Source: Aquabacterium sp. CECT 9606 (GTDB lineage: Bacteria > Pseudomonadota > Gammaproteobacteria > Burkholderiales > Burkholderiaceae_C). From it: a stretch of 64,000 nt of DNA. Positions 37,406 through 48,016 of the stretch are shown one piece after another. The DNA lies in NCBI RefSeq assembly GCF_918741295.1, contig NZ_CAKKNB010000003.1, forward strand, positions 62,001 through 126,000. Direction: 5' to 3'. The stretch's first letter is position 1, and the number at the start of each line of letters is the position of its first letter. Position numbers and translations under genes: made by a program. The notes beneath the pieces are model-generated. The model did no database searches and was not told the DNA's origin. It saw only the letters and a list, made by a program, of their open reading frames with translations.

Positions 37406-38470
37406 TTAAAGGTGAGGGCCGGGCAATCGCGCCAGCGCCGAGTCGATCGCCTGCCAGAAGCTGGTGTCAGGCCTGAAGTCTAGTGCCGCCACCCACACTT
37501 GCGTGCCGGGGCGCTCCTGGCGCGCGCGTTCGGGCTTTATTTTGACCGCGTCTTTTTCGGTCAGGATGACATGCGCGATGCCCTCGGGCCAGGGCAAGGC
37601 GGTGTAGGGATCATGGTCATCGCGTGCCACGGGGTGGGTGGTGAAGCCCAACGCGGCCAGTTGGTCAAAAAATTTGGGTGGGTGGGCGATGCCGGCCACG
37701 GCCCAAGCGCCTTCTCGGGGTGGTTGCAAGCTGGCGTTGCGGCCTTGGCCCGACCACCATTGGCTCAGCGGTTGTAGGGGCGACATGCCGCGGTGCGCCA
37801 GGTGCCCTTTCAATGGCGTGGTGGGTGCCGCGGCGTTGTACAGAACAATGGGTGGTGCCACCAGCGAGCCGCAAGCAGCAGGGGCGATGGGCTCGCGCAA
37901 GGGCCCTGCCGGCAGCAGCCACCCGTTGCCAGCGCCACGTTCGTCAAACACCACGACCTCGATCTGACGGGCCAGCTTCAAGTGCTGCAAGCCATCGTCG
38001 CAAACCAGGATGTCGATCGCTGGGCAGGCCCGGCGTAAAGCCCGCCCACCTTCGACGCGGTCGCGGCCCACCATCACGGGCACATGCGTGCGCCGCCAGA
38101 TCAGCAGGGGCTCGTCACCCACCTGATCGGCGCTCAACTGGTCGGCCGATGAGGGGTCAATGAGCGCGAAGGCCGGGGCGTCTGCCGCGCGCTTGTAGCC
38201 CCGCGTCAGCACACCAGGGTGCCAGCCTTGCTGTTGCAGGTGCTGAACAATGGCGATCGTGGCCGGGGTTTTGCCCGCCCCGCCGACGATGCGGTTGCCC
38301 ACCACCAGCACGGGCAGGCCTGGCGATTCGGCCTTCATGAGGCCCACACGGTAGGCGTGCCGGCGCAGGGCGACCAGGCCGAGCATCAACGCGGACACCG
38401 GCCACAGCAAGATCGGCAAAAGCCCCCGCGATGACCAACTGCGAACAATCCGCTGCGTGATCGAAGCCAT
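37406..38470 (-). CDS. lpxK: Tetraacyldisaccharide 4'-kinase
   Basis: LpxK phosphorylates the 4' position of the lipid A precursor at the inner membrane. The 354-residue protein has an N-terminal membrane-associated helix ([19 protein letters not shown]), the P-loop [18 protein letters not shown] and the conserved RGYKR and DDGLQHLKL. Length is normal. It is the third gene after exbB and exbD on this strand, 28 bases from the exbD stop. Confidence 0.96.
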   Translation of the reverse strand: MASITQRIVRSWSSRGLLPILLWPVSALMLGLVALRRHAYRVGLMKAESPGLPVLVVGNRIVGGAGKTPATIAIVQHLQQQGWHPGVLTRGYKRAADAPAFALIDPSSADQLSADQVGDEPLLIWRRTHVPVMVGRDRVEGGRALRRACPAIDILVCDDGLQHLKLARQIEVVVFDERGAGNGWLLPAGPLREPIAPAACGSLVAPPIVLYNAAAPTTPLKGHLAHRGMSPLQPLSQWWSGQGRNASLQPPREGAWAVAGIAHPPKFFDQLAALGFTTHPVARDDHDPYTALPWPEGIAHVILTEKDAVKIKPERARQERPGTQVWVAALDFRPDTSFWQAIDSALARLPGPHL

Positions 38471-38498
38471 CAGCAGGGTGAGGTCTTGAGCACGCCGA

Positions 38499-38936
38499 TC
38501 AGGGCTGGGCCGCCGCGCCCATCTGGCCTTGGGTGGCGAAGGTCAGCTGCGACAAGCCGGCGCGCCGCGCCGCGTCCATCACGTTGATCACGCTCTGATG
38601 CGTTGCAGAGGCATCAGCGGTCAGCACGATGACGGTGTCACGGTTCGCCCCGGTGCTCGCGGTCAAGGCCGCGGCCAGCAATTCAACGCTGCGCCCTTCG
38701 ACCTGTCGGTTGTCCACCGAATAGCGCCCATCGGCCGTGACCACCACGACCAGCTCCTTGGGCCGTGGCTTGGTGGACTGCGCGTTGGCCACGGGCAGGT
38801 TGATCTTGAGCTCGGTGAACTTGGCGTACGTGGTGGTCAGCATCACGAAGATCAGGATCACCAGCAGCACGTCAATGAACGGGATGAGGTTGATCTCGGG
38901 GTCTTCGCGGTGGCGCGTGCGGAAATTCATCGACAT
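38499..38936 (-). CDS. exbD: Biopolymer transport protein ExbD/TolR
   Basis: This is a 145-residue inner-membrane protein with one N-terminal transmembrane helix (LIPFIDVLLVILIFVMLTT) containing the conserved proton-path aspartate Asp, and a periplasmic domain with the ExbD/TolR fold. With ExbB it powers TonB-dependent uptake or envelope work. The ATG at 38936 is nine bases after the exbB stop; a second in-frame ATG at 38930 is possible. No tonB is nearby, so the partner energy transducer is elsewhere. Confidence 0.93.
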   Translation of the reverse strand: MSMNFRTRHREDPEINLIPFIDVLLVILIFVMLTTTYAKFTELKINLPVANAQSTKPRPKELVVVVTADGRYSVDNRQVEGRSVELLAAALTASTGANRDTVIVLTADASATHQSVINVMDAARRAGLSQLTFATQGQMGAAAQP

Positions 38937-38945
38937 GGCAAGCGC

Positions 38946-39584
38946 TCAGCGGCGGCTGGTGGTCAGGCGCAGGATGTGCGGCACCATGCGTTCGGCCGCC
39001 TGCTCCAGGTCCAGGGTGTAGGCATCAACCCGGGCCCGAAAATGCCGGTAGAAGGCCAACGACGGGATGGCCACAATCAAGCCGAAAGCGGTGTTGTACA
39101 AGGCCACCGAGATGCCATGCGCCAGTTCCAGCGGGTTGGCGCCGGCCGTGCCGGAGGACGCGCCCGAGGCGCCAAAAATTTCGATCATGCCCACGACGGT
39201 GCCCAGCAGCCCCAGCAAGGGCGCGGCACTGGCGATGGTGCCCAGGGCGCTGAGATTGCGCTCCATGTCGTGCACGGCCTGCCGGCCCGCGGTCTCGAAC
39301 GAGGCCCGCAAATTGGCGTCGGTGATGCGAGGCTCGGCCATGGCCGTGCGCAGGCCTTGGGCCAGCACCAGCCCCAGCGAGGAGTTCTCGGCCAGTTTGT
39401 TGACCGTGTCCACGGTGGGCAGGCTGGCGCGGGTCACGGCCATGACCTCATCGACCAGCCGAGCCGGGGCCACGCGAGAAGCGCGCAGGCTCAAAAACCG
39501 TTCAATGATCAGGGCCAGGGCCACGATAGAGCACAGCACGAGAGGCCAGATTGGCCAGCCAGCAGCTTGTAAGATCGACAGCAA
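38946..39584 (-). CDS. exbB: ExbB/TolQ/MotA-type proton channel protein
   Basis: This is the ExbB partner of ExbD, about 212 residues, with three transmembrane helices (first WPIWPLVLCSIVALALIIERF, cut short here; two more around residues 115-190). The MotA/TolQ/ExbB domain contains GLLGTVVGMIEIF and AFGLIVAIPSLAFY. No ATG fits: the frame opens with TTG codons at 39596 and 39584. GGAG lies six bases before the second, so I chose 39584 with its LSILQAAGWPIWP N-terminus. The upstream 350 bases hold the promoter for this six-gene run through adk. Confidence 0.88.
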   Translation of the reverse strand: MLSILQAAGWPIWPLVLCSIVALALIIERFLSLRASRVAPARLVDEVMAVTRASLPTVDTVNKLAENSSLGLVLAQGLRTAMAEPRITDANLRASFETAGRQAVHDMERNLSALGTIASAAPLLGLLGTVVGMIEIFGASGASSGTAGANPLELAHGISVALYNTAFGLIVAIPSLAFYRHFRARVDAYTLDLEQAAERMVPHILRLTTSRR

Positions 39585-39596
39585 CGAGAGCTCCAA

Positions 39597-39948
39597 AGGT
39601 CACGCTAAGCCGCAGATTATGGCGCTGAAATTTGCGCTTTCCCGGCTCCGATTCATCTCATTGGCGACCGGGGAGTCATCCACCAAAGCTGTGGATAACT
39701 TTGTGGGTAAGCCATCCTGGCGGCCCGCCAAACCGCGAAAATTCGCGGCCCTCTACAGATTGCTACATTTTTAAGCAGCTAAAAGTCTTTGTGAATCATA
39801 TGCTTATGACATTGTTAAGGCTCTGTGACAGCGTTTTAGGCCGTTTCGGCCTTGAAGTGCGCGGTTGTGGACTTCCGCAGGCGCTTGTCTGCTGGCGATG
39901 CGGCCCCTCCGCGCTGTTTGAATCGGGCGCATGGTCTTGGGGTTATCC
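39597..39948. promoter_or_regulatory. 352-base divergent intergenic region exbB/xseA with DnaA-box-like sites
   Basis: No coding potential is convincing here. The left part contains TGTGGATAA (39690-39698), a perfect reverse copy of the DnaA-box consensus TTATCCACA, and TGTGGGTAA at 39702-39710 with one mismatch, 12 bases apart. The stretch about 39755-39840 is clearly AT-rich for this genome. The region must carry the divergent promoters of exbB and xseA. It is not oriC by gene context. Confidence 0.5.
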
Positions 39949-41265
39949 ATGACGGCTCGCGTGTGGGGCGTTTCGGCCCTGATCAATGCCATCAGCGACA
40001 GCCTAGCTGCGCGCTTCCCCCTGTGCGTGGTGCGTGGCGAGATCAGCGGCTTCACGCGCGCCGCCAGCGGCCATGGCTATTTCACGCTGAAAGACGAAAA
40101 CGGCGGCGCCAGTTTGCGCTGCGCCATCTTCCGCCGGGCCTTGTCCCAGGTCGATTTCACGCCCAGCGAAGGCATGCTGGTCGAGGTGCGCGGCAACCTC
40201 TCCGTGTACGAAGCGCGCGGCGAACTGCAGATGGTGGCGGAGGGCATGCAACGGGCTGGTGCCGGGGCCCTTTACGAGCAGTTTTTGCGCTTGAAGGCCA
40301 AGCTGGAGGCCGAGGGCCTGTTCGAGCCTTCGCGCAAGCGTGAGATCAGTCATTTTCCGCGCCGCGTGGCGGTGGTCACTTCGCTGGCGGCCGCGGCTTT
40401 GCGAGACGTGTTGACGACATTGCGGAGGCGCTCGCCGCATGTCGAGGTCGTGGTGGCACCATGCTCGGTGCAGGGTGTCGAGGCGCCCGCGCAGATCGTT
40501 TCGGCCTTGGCCCAGGTGGTGTTGAACCACCATGCGGGCATGGTCATCGACACTGTCATCGTGTGCCGGGGCGGCGGTTCGCTGGAGGATCTGTGGGCTT
40601 TTAACGACGAGCGGGTGGTGCGCGCCATCGCGCAATGCCCGATTCCGGTGATCAGTGGTGTCGGCCATGAAACCGATGTCACGCTGGTCGACTTTGTGGC
40701 CGACTTGCGGGCGCCAACGCCCACGGCCGCTGCTGAACTGGTGGCCCGTGCACAAGGGCAGGCCCAAGGCGACTTGGCCGCCATCGCCACCGCGATGGGC
40801 CAGAGGATGGGGCAGCGGCTGGATGGCTTGGCTCAGCGCCTGGACCAAGCCGCGATGCGCCTGGCTCGTCCGGCCCAGGCCTTGCGTGGGCATCGGCATG
40901 ACCTGGCCTTGTTGGCGCAACGCATGCGGGGCGCCAGCCACCGTCGTGTGGGATTGGCCGCACAAGCCTTGCCGGCGTGGCATGCACGTTTGGTTCGGGC
41001 GGTTTCGCAGCAGCAATCGCACGCGCAGCATCAGGTCCATGCACTGCAAAACCGCCTGCATGCTCTGGACCCGCAGCGCGTGCTGGAGCGTGGCTACGCC
41101 TGGCTCAGCGATGCGAGTGGCCATGCGGTCACCAAAGCGTCGCAGGCCGGCGTAGGGGCCACCTTGGACGTGGTCTTGGCCGATGGTCGCTTGCAGGTCC
41201 AAGTGTCCAACCGATCCATTGACGCGGCGCTTTCATCCGCAGGAGAAGCCACAGCCGCCGACTGA
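39949..41265 (+). CDS. xseA: Exodeoxyribonuclease VII large subunit
   Basis: This is the large catalytic subunit of ExoVII, which degrades single-stranded DNA, 438 residues. It has the N-terminal OB fold (ARVWGVSALINAISD, then GEISGFTRAASGHGYFTLKD), the XseA catalytic core with VVTSLAAAALRDVLTTL, ICRGGGSLEDLWAFN and SGVGHETDVTLVDFVAD, and a long helical C-terminal part. Either ATG at 39931 or 39949 is possible; 39949 matches the family N-terminus. The small subunit xseB is not adjacent. sodB follows 87 bases later. Confidence 0.95.
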   Translation: MTARVWGVSALINAISDSLAARFPLCVVRGEISGFTRAASGHGYFTLKDENGGASLRCAIFRRALSQVDFTPSEGMLVEVRGNLSVYEARGELQMVAEGMQRAGAGALYEQFLRLKAKLEAEGLFEPSRKREISHFPRRVAVVTSLAAAALRDVLTTLRRRSPHVEVVVAPCSVQGVEAPAQIVSALAQVVLNHHAGMVIDTVIVCRGGGSLEDLWAFNDERVVRAIAQCPIPVISGVGHETDVTLVDFVADLRAPTPTAAAELVARAQGQAQGDLAAIATAMGQRMGQRLDGLAQRLDQAAMRLARPAQALRGHRHDLALLAQRMRGASHRRVGLAAQALPAWHARLVRAVSQQQSHAQHQVHALQNRLHALDPQRVLERGYAWLSDASGHAVTKASQAGVGATLDVVLADGRLQVQVSNRSIDAALSSAGEATAAD

Positions 41266-41352
41266 GTTTTGCGGGCATCCTCGCGAATGCCTGGAGCACC
41301 TGCCTACAATCAGAAATTGTTCACGTTTTTAATTCCAAGAGGATCAAGCACC

Positions 41353-41934
41353 ATGGCTCACACGCTCCCCCCCCTGCCTTACGCCCAAGACGCATTGGCC
41401 CCTCACTTGTCGAAAGAGACTTTCGAGTACCACTACGGCAAGCACCACCAGGCCTACGTCACCAACCTGAACAACCTGATTCCCGGCACCGAGTTCGAGA
41501 ACCTGTCGCTTGAGGACACGATCAAGAAGTCCAGCGGTGGCGTCTACAACAACTCGGCCCAGATCTGGAACCACACCTTCTTCTGGAGTTGCATGAAGCC
41601 CCAGGGCGGTGGTGAGCCCACAGGTGCCTTGGCCGATGCCATCAACGCCAAGTTCGGCAGCTACGCCGCCTTCAAGGAAGCCTTCACCAAGTCGGCCGTG
41701 GGCAACTTCGGTTCGGGCTGGACCTGGTTGGTCAAGAAGCCCGATGGCACGGTGGACATCGTCAACACGGGCGCTGCTGGCACCCCGCTGACCACCGCCG
41801 ACAAGGCGCTGCTGACCATCGACGTGTGGGAGCATGCCTACTACATCGACTACCGCAATGCGCGCCCCAAGTTCGTCGAGACCTTCCTGAACTCGCTGGT
41901 CAACTGGGATTTCGCGGCACAGAACTTTGCTTGA
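41353..41934 (+). CDS. sodB: Superoxide dismutase, iron type
   Basis: SodB removes superoxide in the cytoplasm. The 193-residue protein has the metal ligands His27, His75, Asp158 and His162, the last pair in [11 protein letters not shown]. Gln71 in [11 protein letters not shown] is typical of Fe-type rather than Mn-type enzymes. The ATG at 41353 has AGAGGA upstream. A TACAAT sequence at 41305-41310 could be a -10 element but lacks a matching -35. A strong terminator follows. Confidence 0.96.
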   Translation: MAHTLPPLPYAQDALAPHLSKETFEYHYGKHHQAYVTNLNNLIPGTEFENLSLEDTIKKSSGGVYNNSAQIWNHTFFWSCMKPQGGGEPTGALADAINAKFGSYAAFKEAFTKSAVGNFGSGWTWLVKKPDGTVDIVNTGAAGTPLTTADKALLTIDVWEHAYYIDYRNARPKFVETFLNSLVNWDFAAQNFA

Positions 41935-41961
41935 GCCTTTCAGGCTTCGTGAGCATCATCA

Positions 41962-41985
41962 AGCCGGGCAATGCCCGGCTTTTTT
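41962..41985 (+). terminator. Intrinsic terminator of sodB
   Basis: AGCCGGGC and GCCCGGCT form a perfect 8-base stem with a three-base loop, followed by TTTTT, 27 bases after the sodB stop. It is the clearest rho-independent terminator in the window. Confidence 0.92.
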
Positions 41986-42239
41986 GTCGACCGGTTTTTG
42001 ATGAAAAGACTTCAATACCCTTTCGTCATCTTTGGTATTTAGATGCTTTTGTGCCAAATACCGCTTAGCGGCTTGAGCGGTGGTACATTCGTCCTCGGTT
42101 TTTATCAGGCCCTTCCCGTCGCCTTTCTGGATCTTCAGAAGTCAGCAAGGCGGGTCGCAATCCGCCAACCGGTCAAGCCGTGTCGCGGAAGGTTTTCAAC
42201 CAGCCATAACCCAGCAAACCTGGGAGTGAGGTCAGCGAA
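41986..42239 (+). promoter_or_regulatory. sucA upstream region with repeated AATACC/GGTATT elements
   Basis: This 254-base leader of the sucAB-lpdA operon contains AATACC at 42014-42019, and a perfect inverted repeat GGTATTT (42034-42040) and AAATACC (42056-42062) with a 15-base spacer. A small palindrome CCGCTTAGCGG follows at 42061-42071. Just before the start, CCCAG-CAAAC-CTGGG (42210-42224) can form a hairpin abutting the ribosome-binding site GAGTGAGG. No clear -35/-10 pair was found. The repeats are candidate operators. Confidence 0.4.
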
Positions 42240-45098
42240 ATGATGCAGCAGTTCAGGTCGAACTCGTACCTGTTCGGGGGAAACGCCCCGTACGTCGAAG
42301 AGTTGTACGAGGCCTATCTCGACAACCCGGGCTCCGTGCCCGACAACTGGCGGTCGTACTTCGACGCCTTGTCCAACGTCCCTGCCACGGACGGCTCCGA
42401 TCACCGAGATGTGGCCCACGCGCCCGTCGTCGAATCGTTTGCCCAGCGCGCCAAGGCCAATGCCTTCATGGTCAAGACCAGCAGTGCTGATCTGGCCGTA
42501 GCCCGCAAGCAAGTCCATGTGCAGTCCTTGATTGCTGCCTATCGTTTCCTCGGCTCCCGTTGGGCCGACCTCGATCCCCTCAAGCGCCAGGAGCGCCCCA
42601 AGCTGCCCGAGCTGGAGCCCGCGTTCTACGACCTGACCGAGTCCGACATGGACATCACGTTCAGCGCCACGAACACCTACTTCACCAAGGCCGAGCAGAT
42701 GTCCTTGCGTGACATCCTCCAGGCCCTGCGCGAAACGTATTGCGGCTCCATCGGTGCAGAGTTCATGCACATCACCGAGCCGACTGAAAAGCGCTGGTGG
42801 CAGGAAAAGCTGGAAAGCATCCGCTCCAAGCCTTCGTTCAGCGTCGAGAAGAAAAAGAACATCCTGGAGCGCCTCACCGCGTCGGAAGGCCTTGAGCGCT
42901 TCCTGCACACCAAATACGTGGGCCAGAAGCGCTTCTCGCTCGAAGGCGGCGAAAGCTTCATCGCCTGCATGGACGAACTGATCCAGCGCGGCGGCGAAAA
43001 GGGCGTGCAAGAAATCATCATTGGCATGGCCCACCGTGGCCGCCTGAACGTGCTGGTCAACACTCTGGGCAAGCAGCCCGCCGAGTTGTTCTCGGAGTTC
43101 GACCACACCGCCCCCGAGAATCTGCCCTCCGGCGACGTGAAGTACCACCAGGGCTTTTCAAGCGACGTGAGCACCGATGGTGGCCCGGTTCACTTGTCCC
43201 TGTCCTTCAACCCCTCGCATCTTGAGATCGTTAATCCGGTGATCGAAGGCTCGGTGAAGGCCCGCCAGGATCGCCGTGGCGACACCTCCGGTGACCAGGT
43301 CCTGCCCGTGCAAGTGCACGGCGATGCCGCCTTCGCCGGCCAGGGCGTGGTGATGGAAACGCTGGCATTGGCCCAGACCCGTGGCTACTACACGGGCGGC
43401 ACGGTGCACATCGTCATCAACAACCAGATCGGCTTCACGACCTCCGACCCGCGCGACAGCCGCTCGACGCTGTACTGCACCGACGTGGTCAAGATGATCG
43501 AAGCGCCGGTGCTGCACGTCAATGGCGATGATCCAGAGGCCGTGGTGCTGTGCACGCAACTGGCCCTGGATTACCGCCAGGAGTTCAACAAGGACGTGGT
43601 CGTTGACATCGTCTGCTTCCGCAAGCTGGGCCACAACGAGCAAGACACGCCGTCGATGACTCAGCCGCTGATGTACAAGAAGATTGGCCAGCATCCTGGT
43701 ACGCGCAAGGTTTACGGCGACAAGCTGGTGGCCCAGGGCACGATCGCGGCCGAGGTGCCCGACCAGATGGTCAAGGACTACCGCGCCGCAATGGAAGCCG
43801 GCAAGCACACGGTCGACCCGGTCCTGACCAACTTCAAAAGCAAGTACGCCGTCGATTGGACGCCTTACCTGAACAAGAAGTGGACCGACGCCGCAGACAC
43901 CGCGCTGCCGCTGGCCGAGTTCCGCCGCCTGGCCGAACGCATCACCACCATCCCCGACAACTTCAAGCCGCACCCCCTGGTGCAAAAGGTCATTGACGAC
44001 CGCGCGGCCATGGGCCGTGGCGAAGTGAACGTGGACTGGGGCATGGGTGAGCACATGGCCTTTGCCTCCCTGGTGGCTTCGGGCTACCCCGTGCGCTTGT
44101 CTGGCGAAGACTGCGGCCGCGGCACCTTCACTCACCGCCACTCGGTGCTGCACGACCAGAACCGTGAAAAGTGGGACACGGGCACTTACATCCCGCTGCA
44201 ACACGTGGCCGACAACCAGGCCCCGTACGTTGTCATCGACTCCATCTTGTCGGAAGAAGCGGTGCTGGGCTTTGAATATGGCTACGCCAGTGCTGACCCG
44301 AACACCCTGGTGATCTGGGAAGCGCAGTTCGGCGACTTCGCCAATGGTGCGCAAGTGGTGATCGACCAGTTCATCGCATCGGGCGAAGTGAAGTGGGGCC
44401 GCGCCAATGGCCTCACGCTGATGCTGCCGCACGGCTACGAAGGGCAAGGTCCCGAGCACAGCTCGGCCCGCCTGGAGCGCTTCATGCAGCTGGCCGCTGA
44501 CAACAACATGCAGATCTGCCAGCCCACCTCGGCCAGCCAGATCTTCCACCTGTTGCGCCGCCAGATGGTGCGCATGTTCCGCAAGCCCTTGGTCATCATG
44601 ACGCCCAAGTCGCTGCTGCGCATGAAGGACGCGACCTCGCCGCTGACCGAGTTCACGCGCGGTGAGTTCCGCACCGTGATTCCCGAGACGGATGCGACAG
44701 TGGACAATGCCAGCGTCAAGCGTTTGATCGCCTGCTCGGGCAAGGTCTATTACGACCTGGTCAAGAAACGCGCCGAGAAGAAGAGCCTTGATACCGCCAT
44801 CATCCGCGTTGAACAGCTCTATCCTTTCCCGCACAAGGCGTTCGCTGCCGAGTTGAAGAAGTACCCCAACCTGACCGACTTGGTCTGGTGCCAGGACGAG
44901 CCGCAAAACCAGGGCTCATGGTTCTTCGTGCAGCACTACATCCACGAAAACATGTCGGAAGGTCAGCGCCTGGGTTATGCCGGCCGGCCAGCTTCCGCCT
45001 CGCCAGCCGTGGGTTATGCGCACTTGCACCAAGAGCAGCTCAAAGCACTGCTTGATCAAGCCTTCGCCAAGCTCAAGGGCTTCGTCCTCACCAAATAA
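42240..45098 (+). CDS. sucA: 2-oxoglutarate dehydrogenase E1 component
   Basis: SucA is the thiamine-diphosphate decarboxylase of the TCA-cycle 2-oxoglutarate dehydrogenase complex, 952 residues. The N-terminus ([20 protein letters not shown]) is the E2-binding segment. The core shows [33 protein letters not shown] and the C-terminal [19 protein letters not shown]. Two adjacent ATG codons begin the gene at 42240 and 42243, after GAGTGAGG. sucB follows 68 bases later in the same direction, with small hairpins in the gap. Confidence 0.98.
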   Translation: MMQQFRSNSYLFGGNAPYVEELYEAYLDNPGSVPDNWRSYFDALSNVPATDGSDHRDVAHAPVVESFAQRAKANAFMVKTSSADLAVARKQVHVQSLIAAYRFLGSRWADLDPLKRQERPKLPELEPAFYDLTESDMDITFSATNTYFTKAEQMSLRDILQALRETYCGSIGAEFMHITEPTEKRWWQEKLESIRSKPSFSVEKKKNILERLTASEGLERFLHTKYVGQKRFSLEGGESFIACMDELIQRGGEKGVQEIIIGMAHRGRLNVLVNTLGKQPAELFSEFDHTAPENLPSGDVKYHQGFSSDVSTDGGPVHLSLSFNPSHLEIVNPVIEGSVKARQDRRGDTSGDQVLPVQVHGDAAFAGQGVVMETLALAQTRGYYTGGTVHIVINNQIGFTTSDPRDSRSTLYCTDVVKMIEAPVLHVNGDDPEAVVLCTQLALDYRQEFNKDVVVDIVCFRKLGHNEQDTPSMTQPLMYKKIGQHPGTRKVYGDKLVAQGTIAAEVPDQMVKDYRAAMEAGKHTVDPVLTNFKSKYAVDWTPYLNKKWTDAADTALPLAEFRRLAERITTIPDNFKPHPLVQKVIDDRAAMGRGEVNVDWGMGEHMAFASLVASGYPVRLSGEDCGRGTFTHRHSVLHDQNREKWDTGTYIPLQHVADNQAPYVVIDSILSEEAVLGFEYGYASADPNTLVIWEAQFGDFANGAQVVIDQFIASGEVKWGRANGLTLMLPHGYEGQGPEHSSARLERFMQLAADNNMQICQPTSASQIFHLLRRQMVRMFRKPLVIMTPKSLLRMKDATSPLTEFTRGEFRTVIPETDATVDNASVKRLIACSGKVYYDLVKKRAEKKSLDTAIIRVEQLYPFPHKAFAAELKKYPNLTDLVWCQDEPQNQGSWFFVQHYIHENMSEGQRLGYAGRPASASPAVGYAHLHQEQLKALLDQAFAKLKGFVLTK

Positions 45099-45166
45099 GT
45101 CATCGCGGGCGCCGCGCACAGCAATGGCTGGTGCGCGAGGTCGCCCTCGCGTCTGGAGAAAAATTC

Positions 45167-46459
45167 ATGGCACTCATTGAAGTCAAAGTCCCCCAACTCT
45201 CGGAATCCGTGGCCGAAGCCACTTTGCTGAACTGGAAGAAAAAGCCCGGTGAAGCAGTCGCCCAGGACGAAATCCTGATTGAAATCGAGACCGACAAAGT
45301 CGTGCTCGAAGTCCCCGCCCCGGCCGCCGGCGTGATGGCCCAACTGGTTCGCAACGATGGCGACACCGTGGCCAGCGAAGAGGTGATTGCCCGCATCGAC
45401 ACCGAAGGCTCGGAAGCCGTGAGTCCCTTGCCTGTCAAGGCGCTGCCGCCTGAGGTGGCTTCCCCGGCGCCTGCCTCCGCTGCGGCGGCCTCGGCCGCTG
45501 GTGGTGCCAAGGCCGACGTGGCCATGCCCGCCGCCGCCAAGCTGCTGGCGGACAACAACCTGACCACGGCGCAAGTGCCTGGCACTGGCAAGGATGGCCG
45601 CGTCACCAAGGGCGATGTGTTGCAAGCCGTGGCGGGTGGCGCCGCAGCGCCCGCGCCAGCGGCGGCCCCCGCAGCGCCGGCCACCAAGGCCATCCCCACG
45701 GGTGTGCCTGCCACGTCCTTGCCCGCGGTGCAGGTGCCGGGCCTGCCCAACCTGTCTGATCGCCCTGAGCAGCGCGTGCCCATGAGCCGCCTGCGCGCCC
45801 GTGTTGCCGAGCGCCTGCTGCAGTCGCAAGCCACCAACGCCATCCTGACCACCTTCAACGAGGTGAACATGGCGCCGGTGATGGAGATGCGCAAGAAGTT
45901 CCAGGAAAAGTTCGAGAAGGAACATGGCGTCAAGCTGGGCTTCATGAGCTTCTTCGTTAAGGCGGCGGTGCACGCGCTCAAGAAGTACCCGGTCATCAAC
46001 GCCTCGATCGATGGCAATGACATCGTGTACCACGGTTACTTCGACATCGGCGTGGCCGTGGGTTCGCCCCGTGGTCTGGTGGTGCCGGTGCTGCGCAATG
46101 TTGATCAGATGACCTTCGCCGAGATCGAAAAGAAGATCGCCGAGTTCGGCGTCAAGGCCCGTGACGGCAAGCTGGGCCTGGAAGAATTGACCGGTGGCAC
46201 TTTCTCCATCTCCAACGGTGGTGTGTTCGGCTCAATGCTGTCCACCCCCATCATCAACCCGCCACAGTCGGCCATCCTGGGCGTGCACGCCACCAAGGAC
46301 CGTGCCGTGGTCGAGAACGGTCAGATCGTGATCCGACCGATCAACTACCTGGCCATGTCTTATGACCACCGCATCATTGACGGCCGCGAAGCCGTGCTGG
46401 GCCTGGTGGCCATGAAGGAAGCGCTGGAAGACCCAGCCCGCCTGCTGTTCGACATCTGA
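45167..46459 (+). CDS. sucB: Dihydrolipoyllysine-residue succinyltransferase (E2 of 2-oxoglutarate dehydrogenase)
   Basis: SucB carries the swinging lipoyl arm and the succinyltransferase core, 430 residues. The lipoyl domain has Lys44 in [11 protein letters not shown]. Next come an Ala/Pro linker, the peripheral-subunit-binding domain ([19 protein letters not shown]), a second Ala/Pro linker and the catalytic domain ending in [13 protein letters not shown], with the active-site His. I chose the ATG at 45167 with GGAG upstream. It is the middle gene of sucA-sucB-lpdA. Confidence 0.98.
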   Translation: MALIEVKVPQLSESVAEATLLNWKKKPGEAVAQDEILIEIETDKVVLEVPAPAAGVMAQLVRNDGDTVASEEVIARIDTEGSEAVSPLPVKALPPEVASPAPASAAAASAAGGAKADVAMPAAAKLLADNNLTTAQVPGTGKDGRVTKGDVLQAVAGGAAAPAPAAAPAAPATKAIPTGVPATSLPAVQVPGLPNLSDRPEQRVPMSRLRARVAERLLQSQATNAILTTFNEVNMAPVMEMRKKFQEKFEKEHGVKLGFMSFFVKAAVHALKKYPVINASIDGNDIVYHGYFDIGVAVGSPRGLVVPVLRNVDQMTFAEIEKKIAEFGVKARDGKLGLEELTGGTFSISNGGVFGSMLSTPIINPPQSAILGVHATKDRAVVENGQIVIRPINYLAMSYDHRIIDGREAVLGLVAMKEALEDPARLLFDI

Positions 46460-46536
46460 CCCCATAACTTGTTTTTTGCGGCCGGGCGCGCCTCACAAGG
46501 GCGCGCTCCTGACTTGCAAACCCAGGAGCTTTTCCC

Positions 46537-47964
46537 ATGTCCCAAGAATTCGACGTCATCGTCATCGGTGGTGGCCCCGGTGGCTACATCGCCGCCATCC
46601 GTGCGGCCCAACTCGGCTTCAAGGTCGCCTGCCTCGACGAGTGGAAGAACGCCAAGGGCGGCCCCGCACCCGGCGGCACCTGCACGAACGTGGGTTGCAT
46701 CCCGTCCAAGGCGCTGCTGCAGTCGTCCGAGCACTATGAGCAAGCCGGCCACCACTTCGCCGACCACGGCATCAACGTCGAAGGCCTGAGCCTTGACCTG
46801 GCCAAGCTGCTGGGCCGCAAGGACACCGTCGTCAAGCAGAACAACGACGGCATCCTTTACCTGTTCAAGAAGAACAAGATCACCTTCTTCCATGGTCGTG
46901 GCTCGTTCACGAAGGCGGCCGATGGTGGCTATGAAATCGCGGTGGCTGGCGACAAGCCCGACACCTTGAAGGGCAAGCACATCATCCTGGCCACAGGTTC
47001 GAACGCGCGCCAGTTGCCCGGCACGCCCTTCGATGAAACGCAGATCCTGTCGAACGATGGCGCGTTGCGCATCGGCGATGTGCCTTCGAGGCTGGGCGTG
47101 GTTGGCTCGGGCGTGATCGGCCTGGAGATGGGCTCGGTCTGGCGCCGCCTGGGTGCCGAAGTCACCATCCTCGAAGCGTTGCCGGGCTTCCTGGGTGCGG
47201 TCGACGAGCAGGTGGCCAAGGAGGCCCAGAAGGCCTTCACCAAGCAAGGTTTGAAGTTCCAGTTCGGTGTGAAGATCACCGAGGTCAAGGCCGGCAAGAA
47301 GGGCGTGTCCGTGGCCTACACGGACTCTGCTGGCGCCGCGCAAAAGCTGGACGTGGACAAGCTCATCGTCTCGATCGGCCGGGTGCCCAACACCAACGGC
47401 TTGAACGCCGAGGCCGTGGGCCTGAAGCTGGATGAACGCGGTGCCATCGTGGTGGACGACGACTGCAAGACCAACCTGCCCAATGTGTGGGCGATTGGCG
47501 ATGTGGTGCGTGGGCCCATGCTGGCGCACAAGGCAGAAGAAGAAGGCGTGGCGGTGGCCGAGCGCATCGCAGGCCAGCATGGCCACGTCAACTTCAACAC
47601 GATTCCCTGGGTGATTTACACCAGCCCGGAGATCGCCTGGGTCGGCAAAACCGAACAGGCGTTGAAAGCGGAGGGCCGGCCCTACAAGGCCGGTTCCTTC
47701 CCCTTTGCCGCCAACGGACGCGCGCGCGCGCTGGGCGACACCACCGGTTTCGTGAAGTTCCTGGCCGACGAGAAGACCGACGAGATCCTCGGTGTGCACA
47801 TCATTGGCCCGCAGGCCAGCGAATTGATCTCGGAGGCCGTGGTGGCCATGGAATTCAAGGCCAGCGCCGAGGACATCGCGCGGATCTGCCATGCGCACCC
47901 CTCATTGAGCGAAGCCACCAAGGAAGCGGCGCTCGCCGTGGACAAGCGCACCTTAAACTTCTGA
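46537..47964 (+). CDS. lpdA: Dihydrolipoyl dehydrogenase (E3)
   Basis: LpdA reoxidises the lipoyl groups of 2-oxoacid dehydrogenases, reducing NAD+. The 475-residue flavoprotein has the FAD motif [19 protein letters not shown], redox-active Cys49 and Cys54 in [13 protein letters not shown], the NAD motif [15 protein letters not shown] and the C-terminal HAHPSLSEA with the catalytic His. AGGAG lies before the ATG at 46537. In the sucB-lpdA gap a hairpin of GCGCGCC/GGCGCGC (46488-46508) may stabilise or tune the transcript. Confidence 0.98.
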   Translation: MSQEFDVIVIGGGPGGYIAAIRAAQLGFKVACLDEWKNAKGGPAPGGTCTNVGCIPSKALLQSSEHYEQAGHHFADHGINVEGLSLDLAKLLGRKDTVVKQNNDGILYLFKKNKITFFHGRGSFTKAADGGYEIAVAGDKPDTLKGKHIILATGSNARQLPGTPFDETQILSNDGALRIGDVPSRLGVVGSGVIGLEMGSVWRRLGAEVTILEALPGFLGAVDEQVAKEAQKAFTKQGLKFQFGVKITEVKAGKKGVSVAYTDSAGAAQKLDVDKLIVSIGRVPNTNGLNAEAVGLKLDERGAIVVDDDCKTNLPNVWAIGDVVRGPMLAHKAEEEGVAVAERIAGQHGHVNFNTIPWVIYTSPEIAWVGKTEQALKAEGRPYKAGSFPFAANGRARALGDTTGFVKFLADEKTDEILGVHIIGPQASELISEAVVAMEFKASAEDIARICHAHPSLSEATKEAALAVDKRTLNF

Positions 47965-47986
47965 CCTCACGGATCAGCACAGACAA

Positions 47987-48006
47987 GGGGCGGCCAAGGT
48001 CGCCCC
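47987..48006 (+). terminator. GC-rich hairpin between lpdA and zapE
   Basis: GGGGCGGC and GTCGCCCC pair over eight bases (one G-T pair) around CAAG, followed by GATTTCTTTC, an imperfect T-rich stretch. It ends ten bases before the zapE ATG and could be a partial terminator of the suc operon. Confidence 0.45.
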
Positions 48007-48016
48007 GATTTCTTTC

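Noticed and set aside
39690..39840. Replication origin
   Set aside because: Only two DnaA-box-like sites and no dnaA, dnaN, gyrB or rpmH nearby; better explained as a regulatory region.
43158..44906. 582-codon minus-strand open frame opposite sucA
   Set aside because: Same reason: shadow frame of a highly conserved gene, no motif.
46488..46508. Hairpin between sucB and lpdA as a terminator
   Set aside because: The stem is GC-only with a seven-base loop and no T-run after it, and lpdA belongs to the same pathway; more likely a transcript-stability element.
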